A stretch of DNA of 64,000 nucleotides, from NCBI GenBank assembly GCA_013178015.1, contig JABLXR010000009.1, forward strand, positions 1 through 64,000, read 5' to 3'. The position numbers and the translations under genes are program-made. The DNA comes from Anaerolineae bacterium. GTDB taxonomy: Bacteria > Chloroflexota > Anaerolineae > DRVO01. Positions within the stretch are counted from its first letter, which is position 1, and each line of letters opens with the position of its first letter. The notes below the pieces were generated by a model. It had not been told where the DNA came from. It was given only the letters and a program-made list of their open reading frames with translations, and made no database searches. Below, piece by piece: positions 16,928 to 25,114 of the stretch.

Positions 16928-18106
16928 GTGCGCACAGGCATCGGCATAGGCGTCGTCGGCCTCGGGGGACGGGGCCGCTACTTCTGCGAGCTCTACGGGA
17001 ACAACCCCCGCTCCCGGCTGGTCGCCGTGTGCGACCTCTCGCCCCAGCGCCTGGATTTCGTCCGGCGCCGCTGGGGCGACTCGCTCGCCTACTTCACCAA
17101 TCTCGACCACATGCTGGCTCTGCCCGGCCTGGACGCCGTCATCGTGGCCACGGACGACCCGCACCACACCGAACCCACCGTCGCCGCCCTGCGCGCCGGC
17201 AAGCACGTGATGGTAGAGAAGCCCATGGCCCAGACGGTGGCCGACTGCCGCCTCATGGCAGAGACGGCGCTCAACGCGCCGGGCGTCTTCATGATCGGCC
17301 TGGAGTTGCGGCACTGTGTGCTCTTCGAGCGGGTGCGCCAACTCCTGGACGATGGCGCCATCGGAAGGGTGCTGCTGGGCTGGGGCATAGACAACGTGTC
17401 TGTGGGCGGCAACTACTTCTACCACGGCCGTGCTCGCCGCCGAGACTACATCAAGAGCTTGCTCATCCAGAAGGCCTGTCATTCTCTCGACCTGCTGAAC
17501 TGGTACATGGGCGGCCGGCCCAGGCAGGTCTTCGCCTGCGGCGGCCTGGACTACTACGGCGGGGATGAGCCTAACGACAAGCGCTGCCGCGATTGTGACC
17601 GCGCCGCGACCTGCCCCTTCTTCGTCCGGCACGACCGGTTCATCATGGACTACGGCGCCGCGGTGGAAATGGACGACCGATGCGTGTGGGCGCAGGAGTG
17701 CGATGTGCCCGACAACTCCGTCCTGGCCGTGTCCTACGACAACGGCACCCGCGCCACCTTCACCGAGTGCCACTTCACCCCGGAGTACACCCGCGAATTC
17801 ACCTTCGTCGGGGAGACGGGCAAGCTCTACGCTCTCTACAACAACGAGGGCAACTTCCTGATTCGCATTCAGCACCGCTTCAGCGACCACGTGGACGAGT
17901 ATCGGCCGGTGTACACTGGCGGGCACCACGGCGGTGGAGACCTGCGCATCATGGAGGAGTTCCTCGATTGCATCGAGGAGGGGCGCCAGCCCCGGGCCAG
18001 CCTCCAGGCTGCCTACGACTCCACCGTGCTGGCCATCTGCGCCGAGGAGTCTATCCAGACTGGCCGGCCCGTGGACGTGCCCCTAGTGGAGGTCGTGCGG
18101 GCCTGA
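16928..18106 (+). CDS. Gfo/Idh/MocA-family NAD(P)-dependent oxidoreductase
   Basis: 392 residues from GTG 16928 with AGGAGG at 16916-16921. The Rossmann motif is GVVGLGGRGRY, then VAVCDLS, and the catalytic-site signature VEKPMAQ. A cysteine-rich insert, CRDCDRAATCPFF, in the middle of the C-terminal domain is found in a subset of this family and may bind metal or be structural. Family members oxidise or reduce sugars and inositols or act as glycosidases. The gene ends 3 bp before the convergent GT-C gene. Confidence 0.88.
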   Translation: MRTGIGIGVVGLGGRGRYFCELYGNNPRSRLVAVCDLSPQRLDFVRRRWGDSLAYFTNLDHMLALPGLDAVIVATDDPHHTEPTVAALRAGKHVMVEKPMAQTVADCRLMAETALNAPGVFMIGLELRHCVLFERVRQLLDDGAIGRVLLGWGIDNVSVGGNYFYHGRARRRDYIKSLLIQKACHSLDLLNWYMGGRPRQVFACGGLDYYGGDEPNDKRCRDCDRAATCPFFVRHDRFIMDYGAAVEMDDRCVWAQECDVPDNSVLAVSYDNGTRATFTECHFTPEYTREFTFVGETGKLYALYNNEGNFLIRIQHRFSDHVDEYRPVYTGGHHGGGDLRIMEEFLDCIEEGRQPRASLQAAYDSTVLAICAEESIQTGRPVDVPLVEVVRA

Positions 18107-18109
18107 GGC

Positions 18110-19564
18110 TCAGGGCAAGCGGAACAGATAGAGCCGCACCCGGGCCAACTCCCACAGGCCCTGTCGATCTCCGTGCTGAAGGAACCATGCCTCGGTCAGC
18201 CCGGGCTGGTCCCACATGTCGGCTTCGGAGAGCAGCAGCCAGGCCCTCTCAAGCCCCTCGACCTTCGAGCGAAGATAGCGGTCCACCTCCTCCGCCGAGG
18301 CACCGTCGTTGGTGTAGGGACCCTCAATGAAGGTGTAGCCCTGGCCTAGGTAGTAGTCCAGGGAGTGCCTGAGGTAGGGGATCTGCATCACCAGGGCGTC
18401 CCCTGGCTGCCAGTGGCGGCGGATGATGTCTGCTGCCCCCCGCGCATCCGTCTTGATGCTGTAGGAGCTCTGCAGGTGCACGCCGTACAAAGATGCCGCC
18501 AGGAGGGCGGTCCCCACCGCCACGCCGACCACGCGAGAGCGAGCGTGAGCTCGGTGTAGACCTAGCGCCAGGAGGAGGAGCAGCGCCGGTAGGGAGGCGA
18601 TGAGGTAGCGGTCGGTGAAGATGGGTGAGCGCAGCGAGATCAGGTGCACGAGCAGGACCGGCACCGCTAGCCAGCAGAGCAGGAAGCGAACCTCGGCGGT
18701 GGCCCGCGGGGGCAGGACCAGCCCTACAGCCGCCAGGGCGAACGGGACCAGCAGCAGGGGCTGGGCGCTGGCGAGTATGCCCAGGGTCCATCCGCGTGAC
18801 AGGATGGAAAGCACTTGGGGCAGGGGGTAGTAGGGGTGGCCGGTCCGAAACGCCGACAACAGGAGAGGCGCCTGCCAGGCGGCCAGAGGCACGTAGGGCA
18901 GCACCATCAGCCCCACCGCGAGGGCGAACGGCACTCCTCTGGGCCGGCGTCGGGGCCAGGCCACCAGGTACGCCAGCACTTGGGCCGGGACGAGCAGCAC
19001 CCCCAGGACGTGGACGTAGGGGGCAGTCGCGGTCACCAGCACATACGTTGCCCAGCGCCGGGCGCCACCCCGCTCGAGCACCGCTAGCAGCGTGGCGGTG
19101 GAGACCGCTCCCAGCAAGCACAGCAGGGAGTACATCTTGAGCTCCTGGGAGTACCAGACCAGGTAGGGCGAGCATGCGCCCAGCGCCACAGCAAACAGAC
19201 CCGTCCCATCGGAGGTCGAACCGTGGTGCCGCCCTAGGCTGCGGCGACCGCCGCCCGCCGGCGGGGCCAAGCGTCGCCCCAACTGGAGCAGGACCGGCAG
19301 CAGGAGTACTCCCGGGATCACCGACGAGAACCTCAGGGCGAACTCGGTGGTGCCGGCCACCCGGACCCAGGCGGCCAGAAGCCAGGTGTAAAGGGGCCCG
19401 TTCCATCCCAGCTGGCTCAGCGACGTGACGGCTCCCGACTGAGCGAAACGCAGAGCGTCCACCTCGTCCCTCCAGAGACTCTGGAAGGTAAGGCCGTGGA
19501 GCCGCAGGGCTAGGCCAGCCAGGATGAGAAGGTAGGGAAGAACCCGAGACCAGTTACCTCTCAT
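18110..19564 (-). CDS. GT-C superfamily membrane glycosyltransferase (GT39/ArnT-like)
   Basis: 484 residues with about ten hydrophobic segments. The first periplasmic loop carries FQSLWRDEVDAL, matching the acidic active-site loop of GT-C enzymes that use polyprenyl-phosphate sugars, followed by WNGPLYTWLLAAW. The hydrophilic C-terminus (about 110 residues) starts after the last membrane segment near YGVHLQ. It should transfer a sugar from a lipid carrier outside the membrane; the acceptor is unknown. The ATG at 19564 overlaps the cutA stop region by 11 nt, so the two are cotranscribed. Confidence 0.82.
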   Translation of the reverse strand: MRGNWSRVLPYLLILAGLALRLHGLTFQSLWRDEVDALRFAQSGAVTSLSQLGWNGPLYTWLLAAWVRVAGTTEFALRFSSVIPGVLLLPVLLQLGRRLAPPAGGGRRSLGRHHGSTSDGTGLFAVALGACSPYLVWYSQELKMYSLLCLLGAVSTATLLAVLERGGARRWATYVLVTATAPYVHVLGVLLVPAQVLAYLVAWPRRRPRGVPFALAVGLMVLPYVPLAAWQAPLLLSAFRTGHPYYPLPQVLSILSRGWTLGILASAQPLLLVPFALAAVGLVLPPRATAEVRFLLCWLAVPVLLVHLISLRSPIFTDRYLIASLPALLLLLALGLHRAHARSRVVGVAVGTALLAASLYGVHLQSSYSIKTDARGAADIIRRHWQPGDALVMQIPYLRHSLDYYLGQGYTFIEGPYTNDGASAEEVDRYLRSKVEGLERAWLLLSEADMWDQPGLTEAWFLQHGDRQGLWELARVRLYLFRLP

Positions 19565-19895
19565 CTCCGGCAGCCGTCGTGCTTTCCGCGATCCAGTCCA
19601 GGTAGGGCGCGCTGCCTTCGGAGAGGGCGAGGGCGATGATCTCGGGCACGTCGTAGGGGTGCAGATCCCCGATGCGTTCCTCCAGGCGGGGCAGGAGGTG
19701 GGCGCTCGTCTTGATCAGGAGAAGCGTTTCTTGGTCCTGCTGGACCTCCCCCTGCCAGCGGTAGGTCGAGCGCAGCCCGGGCAGGGCATTGACGCAGGCG
19801 GCCAGGCACTCGGCGACCAGGCGCTCGGCGATCAGTGCCGCGGCCTCCTCGGGTGCCGTCACCAAGACCAGTCGGAAGGCAGTTCCGTCTCTCAA
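19554..19895 (-). CDS. cutA: divalent-cation tolerance protein CutA
   Basis: 113 residues, the usual size for this trimeric PII-like protein. Family landmarks are ECLAACVN, STYRWQGEV, the IKT motif in LLLIKTS, and HPYDVPEI. I chose the TTG at 19895-19893 because GGAGGT (19906-19901) sits 5-6 bases upstream; there is no nearby in-frame ATG that would keep the family N-terminus. CutA has been linked to copper tolerance, though its exact role is unsettled. It overlaps the downstream GT-C gene by 11 nt. Confidence 0.92.
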   Translation of the reverse strand: MRDGTAFRLVLVTAPEEAAALIAERLVAECLAACVNALPGLRSTYRWQGEVQQDQETLLLIKTSAHLLPRLEERIGDLHPYDVPEIIALALSEGSAPYLDWIAESTTAAGDER

Positions 19896-19974
19896 GGCAT
19901 ACCTCCGTGGGGATCGGTGCCGCAATCGTCGCCCCCATGTTAGCGGGGCCCGTCTCGGAGTGCATGTCCTTACC

Positions 19975-20004
19975 TTGCTGGTGCCGTTGCCGCTGGCGTA
20001 GACT
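19975..20004 (+). promoter_or_regulatory. candidate sigma-70-type promoter of the MFS gene
   Basis: TTGCTG (19975-19980), an 18-bp spacer and TAGACT (19999-20004) precede the ATG at 20035 by about 30 bp. Confidence 0.45.
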
Positions 20005-20034
20005 TGCGGTTCAGTCGGCCGACAGAGGAGCTGG

Positions 20035-21201
20035 ATGAGCCGGAAGCGAGTGGTGCGCACGCTCCTGGTGAGCAACTTCTTCATGGGCGTGGGCTTCAAC
20101 ATCTGGATGGCGGTGTTCAACAACTTTGCGGTGGAAGAACTCGCCATCGGGCCGGCGCAGATGGGGATATTGCAGTCCCTCCGCGAGGTGCCCGGGGTGC
20201 TGGGATTCGCCACCAGCTACCTGGCCCTGTTTGCCTCGGAGCTCACGCTGGCTACGGCGAGCGTGGTGGCCACGGGCGTAGGCCTGGCCCTGATGGGGTT
20301 GGCCACTGGCATGCTCAGCCTTCTGGCATACTTGATGGTCTTCTCCACCGGGTTCCACATCTACCATCCGGCCAGTTCGGCCGTGGCCCTGATGGAGTCC
20401 GAGGGTGGGGACACGCCCCGGCTGCTCGGGCGCATGGGCTCGGTGAACGCGGCGGCTGCTGTGCTGGCCACCGCGTTCGTGTTCTTCGCCGTGGGCCCGC
20501 TGGGGTTCCGCCACACCCTGATGCTCACCGGGCTACTAACGGCTCTGGGCGGGCTCTTCTGCCTGCGCAGCGGCCATCGGGTGCAGGTGCGGCAGAAGCA
20601 GCAGAAGGTGGTCTTTCGGGCCAGATACTGGGTCTTCTATGCCCTCACTTTCCTCATGGGCAGCCGGCGCCACATCTTCAGCACCTTCGCCATCTTCCTG
20701 CTGGTGAACACCTACGGCATCCGGACGCAGACTACCGCAGTCCTGTTCCTAGCGAGCAGTCTGCTGGTAACCTACGTAGCCAGCCTTCAGGGGAGGCTGG
20801 TGGCACAACTGGGTGAACGAGTCACCATGACGGCGTACTTCGTCACCATCGTGCTCATATGCCTGGGCTACGCCTACGTATCCTGGCTGCCCTTGCTGTA
20901 CGTGCTCTTCGTGGGCGACAGCGTGATGGCGGGGTTCGGAATCGCCGTCAACTCCTACTTCCGGAAGATCGCTCCGGCGTCGGAGGTGACGGCGAACATG
21001 TCCATGTCGCAGACTATCAACCACATCGCGGCGTTGTTCGTGCCGGCGCTGGGCGGGCTGATGTGGCAGCGCTTCGGCTTCCAGTCCACTTTCTTGTTCG
21101 GTGCCGCAGTGGCCGGCATCTGCCTGGTGGTCAGCCAATGGCTACGGGTGGTGCCGGCACCAGCTGCGACTGTGGCGGAGGGTGTCTCCGGCGCTACATA
21201 G
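20035..21201 (+). CDS. major facilitator superfamily transporter
   Basis: 388 residues with about 11-12 hydrophobic segments. The N-terminus LLVSNFFMGVGFNIWMAVFN and the repeated GxLG/RLGxxG-type loops between segments 2 and 3 (LREVPGVLGF) and between 4 and 5 (TPRLLGRMGSVNAA) fit the MFS fold. GAGGAG precedes the ATG. The substrate is unknown. The 3' end overlaps by 8 nt the stop of the convergent small membrane protein gene. Confidence 0.85.
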   Translation: MSRKRVVRTLLVSNFFMGVGFNIWMAVFNNFAVEELAIGPAQMGILQSLREVPGVLGFATSYLALFASELTLATASVVATGVGLALMGLATGMLSLLAYLMVFSTGFHIYHPASSAVALMESEGGDTPRLLGRMGSVNAAAAVLATAFVFFAVGPLGFRHTLMLTGLLTALGGLFCLRSGHRVQVRQKQQKVVFRARYWVFYALTFLMGSRRHIFSTFAIFLLVNTYGIRTQTTAVLFLASSLLVTYVASLQGRLVAQLGERVTMTAYFVTIVLICLGYAYVSWLPLLYVLFVGDSVMAGFGIAVNSYFRKIAPASEVTANMSMSQTINHIAALFVPALGGLMWQRFGFQSTFLFGAAVAGICLVVSQWLRVVPAPAATVAEGVSGAT

Positions 21202-21523
21202 ACGAGCGGCCCGACATGGCCACGGCGGTCAGTCGAGTGTTCTCTTCGATGGAGAGGATGACGTAGATACCCTCGGCGGCGGCGTACAGGACCAGGAACC
21301 AGACGACTCCTGCCAGCAACGTGCCGGCGCCGGTGACGATGGCGGCCAACACGCCGCCTATGGCTACCCCTGGAAGGTCGCGGCCGAGAGTCTGGCCCAA
21401 GGAGCCAACGGAGCCTCCTATGACCAGGAAAATGGAGATTAGGATCACCACTACCAGCTCGATCCAAGCTAGGATCTTGAGCAGGGTGCCGATCGTTCGC
21501 AGGGCCCGGAAGCGCTTCTCCAT
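21194..21523 (-). CDS. small conserved-looking membrane protein, function unknown
   Basis: 109 residues from ATG 21523, chosen for GGAGGAG just upstream. Two hydrophobic segments (about 17-38 and 55-85) are separated by a Gly-rich loop (GGSVGSLGQTLG). The C-terminus IYVILSIEENTRLTA resembles small four-helix or YiaA-like membrane proteins often annotated DUF4282 or hypothetical; I do not assign a family. Its stop overlaps the MFS gene by 8 nt. Confidence 0.65.
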   Translation of the reverse strand: MEKRFRALRTIGTLLKILAWIELVVVILISIFLVIGGSVGSLGQTLGRDLPGVAIGGVLAAIVTGAGTLLAGVVWFLVLYAAAEGIYVILSIEENTRLTAVAMSGRSSM

Positions 21524-21699
21524 GTGTGACTCCTCCAGTGACGGCTGTGTGCTCGCCCGGCACGATACGGGGCGTTTGTAGCAGACACACCGATGCACTG
21601 CAAGCGCTGGGCCAGCGGCGGAGGCGAGGTCCACGGACACCGGAGTCGGTGCTGCCCGTGGCGGGAGCCAACGGTGACGTCGTTGTGAGGAGGTGCCAA

Positions 21700-22776
21700 G
21701 TGGCAGGAGACAGGATGAAGGCGGTGGTGTGTCACGGGGTGGGCGACTACCGGCTGGAAGAAGTGCCCATGCCCGAAGTGGGTCCGGGAGAGGTCCTGGT
21801 CAAGGTGACGGCGACTGGCGTGTGTGCCAGTGACGTGAAGGCAGCGCACGGAGCGGCGCGGATCTGGGGCTCGGATGTGTTCCCCCGTTACATCCAGCCG
21901 CCGGTAATTCCCGGGCACGAGTTTGTGGGCACTGTGGTGGCCCTGGGCGAAGGGGCGCAGGAGCGGCACGGCGTCCGCGTCGGCGACGCCGCCGTGGCGG
22001 AGCAGATCGTGCCCGACTGGACCTGCCGATACTGCCGCCGCGGCCAGTACTGGATGTGCGAGCAGCACGACATCTTCGGCTTCCGGCAGCGAGCCCAGGG
22101 CTCCTGGGCCCAGTACATGAAGTTCCCGGCGGATAGCATCGTTCACAAGGTACCCCAGGAAATGCCGGCCCCGGTGGCCGCTCTGATCGAGCCCCTGGCG
22201 TGCGCCATTCATGCTGTGGAGCGGGCCGACATCCAACTGGGAGAGACGGTAGTCATCGCTGGCATGGGCCCGATCGGGCTGTGCATGTTGCAGGTGGCGC
22301 GGATGAAGTCCCCCGGCATGCTCATCGGATTGGACGTGCGGGAATCCAGGGTGGAAGTCGCCCGGAAGCTAGGCGCCGACCTGGCTCTCAACCCTGCCCG
22401 GGAAGACGTCATCGCCAAGGTGATGGACCTCACCCATGGGTACGGCTGCGATGTCTACATCGAGGTCACCGGGTCACCCAAAGGTGTGTACCAGGGACTG
22501 CAGATGATCCGGAAGCTGGGCCGTTTCGTCGAGTTCAGCGTCATGGCCGAGCCGGCATCGGTGGACTGGTCCATCATTGGGGATCAGAAGGAACTCGATG
22601 TACTGGGGGCGCACCTGGGTCCGTACTGCTACCCCAACGCCATCCGTTTCCTGCAGGAGGGGAGCGTCGATGGACGAGCCTTGGTGACCCACACTCTGCC
22701 TCTGGAGCGGTTCCAGGAGGCGCTGGAGCTGGCGGAGCGCGGCGAGGAGTCGCTCAAGGTGGTGCTGCTACCGTAG
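21700..22776 (+). CDS. zinc-dependent medium-chain dehydrogenase (threonine/polyol dehydrogenase-like)
   Basis: 358 residues from GTG 21700 (GAGGAGGTG ahead); ATG 21715 would give 353. Numbered from the ATG, catalytic zinc ligands are C37 (GVCASD) and H68-E69 (PGHEF). The structural zinc site is C104-x2-C107-x7-C115, with Asp in place of the usual first Cys. The Rossmann loop is GMGPIGLCMLQVA. It probably oxidises an alcohol group of a sugar alcohol, threonine or a similar compound with NAD. Together with the two Gfo/Idh enzymes nearby this suggests polyol or sugar-acid catabolism, which is inference. Confidence 0.87.
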   Translation: MAGDRMKAVVCHGVGDYRLEEVPMPEVGPGEVLVKVTATGVCASDVKAAHGAARIWGSDVFPRYIQPPVIPGHEFVGTVVALGEGAQERHGVRVGDAAVAEQIVPDWTCRYCRRGQYWMCEQHDIFGFRQRAQGSWAQYMKFPADSIVHKVPQEMPAPVAALIEPLACAIHAVERADIQLGETVVIAGMGPIGLCMLQVARMKSPGMLIGLDVRESRVEVARKLGADLALNPAREDVIAKVMDLTHGYGCDVYIEVTGSPKGVYQGLQMIRKLGRFVEFSVMAEPASVDWSIIGDQKELDVLGAHLGPYCYPNAIRFLQEGSVDGRALVTHTLPLERFQEALELAERGEESLKVVLLP

Positions 22777-22888
22777 GCACGAGGGGCGCGTTGTAGGGGG
22801 CCAGGTCGAGTCGGGCGACGAACGCGAGCGATGCCTGTGATATATGGCCGGGCTCAGGCGGTTGGCTACGAGTTCAAGGAGGCAGGCG

Positions 22889-23116
22889 GTGGATTACGAT
22901 CGGCGAGGCGGATGCCTGGGAGGAATCATCCAGCTGCTTCTGCTCTCGTGGCTTTTCGACTGGCTGCAGCAGCGGTTCGGCTTCGGTCGAGGCTGCTCCT
23001 GCACCGGGATTGGATGTGGGCTCATCATGCTCCTGGTGTTCCTTCTGCTGGCCTGCAACATCATCACGGGGACCGACTGGTTCCGACTGACGCAGGTGGT
23101 GCTTCCCTTCGTCTAG
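22889..23116 (+). CDS. small membrane protein with CSCTGIGCG motif, function unknown
   Basis: 75 residues from GTG 22889 with AAGGAGG at 22876-22882, a strong ribosome site that decides the start. The N-terminus is DYDRRGGCLGGIIQ, then a first hydrophobic segment, WLQQRFGFGRGCSCTGIGCG, a second hydrophobic segment and TDWFRL. The motif-like Cys/Gly loop between two membrane helices looks conserved rather than random. I do not know a function. Confidence 0.65.
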   Translation: MDYDRRGGCLGGIIQLLLLSWLFDWLQQRFGFGRGCSCTGIGCGLIMLLVFLLLACNIITGTDWFRLTQVVLPFV

Positions 23117-23200
23117 CCGCTGCCCGAAGGGCGGCTTCCGTGGCCGCGAGGACGTCATGAGCGCCGCTTCATCATCACACTGCTGACACGCGAGGTAGGC

Positions 23201-24241
23201 ATGGGAGAAGATCGGGTGAGGTTCGCGGTCATCGGCCTGGGAGCCGGTCGCCATCACGCGGAGCGCCTGCGCTCCGCGCCACACGCTGAGCTCGTGAGCC
23301 TTTGCGATGCGGACGAGGATCGGCTCGGCCGCGTGGCCGACCAGTTCGGTGAATGCGAGCGGACTACCATCTATGAGGTACTGCTGTCTCGGCCAGACAT
23401 TGATGCCGTCGTGGTGGCCTTGCCCAACTTCCTCCACGCGCCGGTGACGATAGCCGCCTTGCGGGCGGGGAAGCACGTGCTTTGTGAGAAGCCCATGGCT
23501 CGGACGGCCGCCGAGGCCGCGGAGATGCTTCAAGCTAGCCGCGAGACGGGCCGCAAGCTCATGATTCACTTCAACTATCGCTTCACCCCGGCAGCAGTCG
23601 CTCTCCACCGCTTCGCCAGTGAAGGGGGTCTGGGAGAGGTCTACCACGCCCGATCGTGGTGGCACCGCACCCGCGGAATCCCAGGGTTGGGAGGCTGGTT
23701 CACTTCTAAGGAGCTGGCCGGCGGTGGGCCTCTGGTGGACCTGGGAGTGCATCGGCTCGACCTGGCCCTCTGGCTCATGGGCTACCCGAAGCCGGAGTCC
23801 GTCTGCGGGGCTACGTACTCGGCGCTTGGTCGCGAGATTGCCGCCCGACAGGGTAAGTCGTTCGACGTAGAGGACATGGCCTCGGCCTTCGTGCGTTTCG
23901 AGAACGGGGCCACCCTAGTGCTGGAAGCGAGTTGGGCCGCCAACGGCGAGCTGCGGGAGGAGATGTTGACCCAGATCTACGGCACCCGGGCTGGCATCCT
24001 GCACCGCAACGTGGATGCCGGGTATCAGTTCGAGGCCCGCATCTTCCGGGAGCGGGAGGGCGAGTATGTGGCCGTCGCGCCCAAGCTGCCGGCAGAGGTG
24101 GAGACGCCGCAGGAGCACTTTGCCCGCTGCATCCTGGAGGATCGCCAGCCTTCGGCGACTGGCGAGCAGGGTCTCGAGGTGATGAGAATCCTGGATGCGA
24201 TCTATCAGTCGGCCGAGCGAGGAGAGGAGGTGCGCCTGTAG
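23201..24241 (+). CDS. Gfo/Idh/MocA-family oxidoreductase
   Basis: 346 residues. The Rossmann motif is FAVIGLGAGRHHAERL, followed by LVSLCDADEDR, the signature CEKPMARTA and, in the C-terminal sheet domain, WWHRTRGIPG then GGGPLVDLGVHRLDLALW, which contains the conserved HxxD (VHRLD). It should be an NAD(P)-dependent sugar or inositol dehydrogenase. GAGG lies about 8 bases before the ATG. Its stop is followed at 24271-24294 by a hairpin shared with the convergent rnpB gene. Confidence 0.88.
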   Translation: MGEDRVRFAVIGLGAGRHHAERLRSAPHAELVSLCDADEDRLGRVADQFGECERTTIYEVLLSRPDIDAVVVALPNFLHAPVTIAALRAGKHVLCEKPMARTAAEAAEMLQASRETGRKLMIHFNYRFTPAAVALHRFASEGGLGEVYHARSWWHRTRGIPGLGGWFTSKELAGGGPLVDLGVHRLDLALWLMGYPKPESVCGATYSALGREIAARQGKSFDVEDMASAFVRFENGATLVLEASWAANGELREEMLTQIYGTRAGILHRNVDAGYQFEARIFREREGEYVAVAPKLPAEVETPQEHFARCILEDRQPSATGEQGLEVMRILDAIYQSAERGEEVRL

Positions 24242-24270
24242 CGCGTCGCCCTGCTGGTCGGAAGAAGAGA

Positions 24271-24294
24271 CGGGGGCCAGCTGCCTGGCCCCCG
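24271..24294. terminator. bidirectional hairpin between a Gfo/Idh gene and rnpB
   Basis: CGGGGGCCAG pairs perfectly with CTGGCCCCCG (10-bp stem, 4-base loop). On the minus strand it follows the end of rnpB and is trailed by the pyrimidine-rich TCTCTTCTTCC. Confidence 0.75.
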
Positions 24295-24299
24295 GGCGC

Positions 24300-24672
24300 G
24301 GGAGTCGGTCTGTAAGCCGAGTTCTGTGCCCCCAGCATGCCGGGGCGGCGGTCATCTATCTGGGCCGGCAGTCACCTGCCGGCTCTAGCGGCCTACCTGG
24401 AGCCTCAAGGACGAGCAGCCCCCGGCCATCTAGGGCCTTGCTCCGGCTTGGCCTTGCTCCCGGTGGGGTTTGCCTGGCCACGCCGGTCACCCGGCGTGCC
24501 GGTGGTCTCTTACACCACCTTTTCACCCTTGCCGCAACAAGGGCTGCGGCGGTATGTCTCTGTGGCACTTTCCGTCGGGTCACCCCGCCTGGGCGTTACC
24601 CAGCACCGTGCTCTGTGGAGCTCGGACTTTCCTCGGGCATCACCGTGCCCGCGACCGCCCGACCGACTCCGC
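24300..24672 (-). ncRNA. rnpB: RNase P RNA, bacterial type A
   Basis: Read on the minus strand the RNA begins with GGAGTCGGTC, which pairs with GACCGACTCC at the 3' end to form helix P1. The conserved 5' block GAGGAAAGTCCG and the 3' block ACAGAACTCGGCTTA are both present at the proper ends, and the total length is about 372 nt. This is the catalytic RNA that matures tRNA 5' ends. TATAAT at 24685-24680 with TGA ahead of it fits the promoter, and the hairpin at 24271-24294 fits the terminator. Confidence 0.95.
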
Positions 24673-24679
24673 TATGTCG

Positions 24680-24708
24680 ATTATATCATGGTTCGATGCG
24701 TAGCCGAA
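24680..24708 (-). promoter_or_regulatory. rnpB promoter with extended -10
   Basis: TATAAT (24685-24680, minus strand) is preceded by TGA and lies about 8 bp before the predicted 5' end of RNase P RNA. The -35 region (TTCGGC at 24708-24703, 17-bp spacer) matches weakly. Confidence 0.6.
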
Positions 24709-24797
24709 CTCCGGCGAGAGCTCAAGATCAGAGGGACGGGTCTTCCAGCGAGCTCGGGTCTCCGGCGCCGGGACGGAGACGTGTGTCGCCGGGTCCA

Positions 24798-25062
24798 TTC
24801 GCGCGTGGGCGCGCGAACTCCTCGGAGGTTGTTGATTGTCTCCCTTGAGGCGTCCGCACCCCCCCCCCGCGGCGCGACGGCGCTCGAAGTAGAAGCGCTG
24901 CTGCCAGAGCTCCTTCGCGCGTGGGCGCGCGAACTCCTCGGAGGTTGTTGATTGTCTCCCTTGAGGCGTCCGCACCCCCCGCGGCGCGACGGCGCTCGAA
25001 GTAGAAGCGCTGCTGCCAGAGCTCCTTCGCGTGTAGGCGCGCGAACTCCTCGGGAGTTGGCG
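24798..25062. repeat. tandem duplication, 116-bp and 112-bp copies plus a partial third copy
   Basis: Copy 1 starts at 24798 and copy 2 at 24914. They look identical except for a homopolymer of 10 C in copy 1 and 6 C in copy 2. A third, diverged copy of about 37 bp starts at 25026. Every copy begins with the dispersed core TGGGCGCGCGAACTCCTC (24806, 24922 and, with changes, 25034). A minus-strand reading gives EEFARLHAKELWQQRFYFE, repeated, but stops and frame changes argue against a functional gene. The flanks 24709-24797 and 25063-25114 hold nothing recognisable. Confidence 0.85.
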
Positions 25063-25114
25063 TAGCGGGCAGGCGGCGGGGCACCGCAACTCGCGGCCGG
25101 TGGCTACGTCAGGG

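Noticed and set aside
24798-25062. CRISPR array
   Set aside because: Repeats are 112-116 bp with no spacers between them and no cas genes in the window.
24728-25084. Protein-coding gene on the minus strand with repeated FARLHAKELWQQRFYFE
   Set aside because: The peptide repeat follows from the DNA duplication; the frame shifts between copies because the unit lengths (112 and 116) are not multiples of three.
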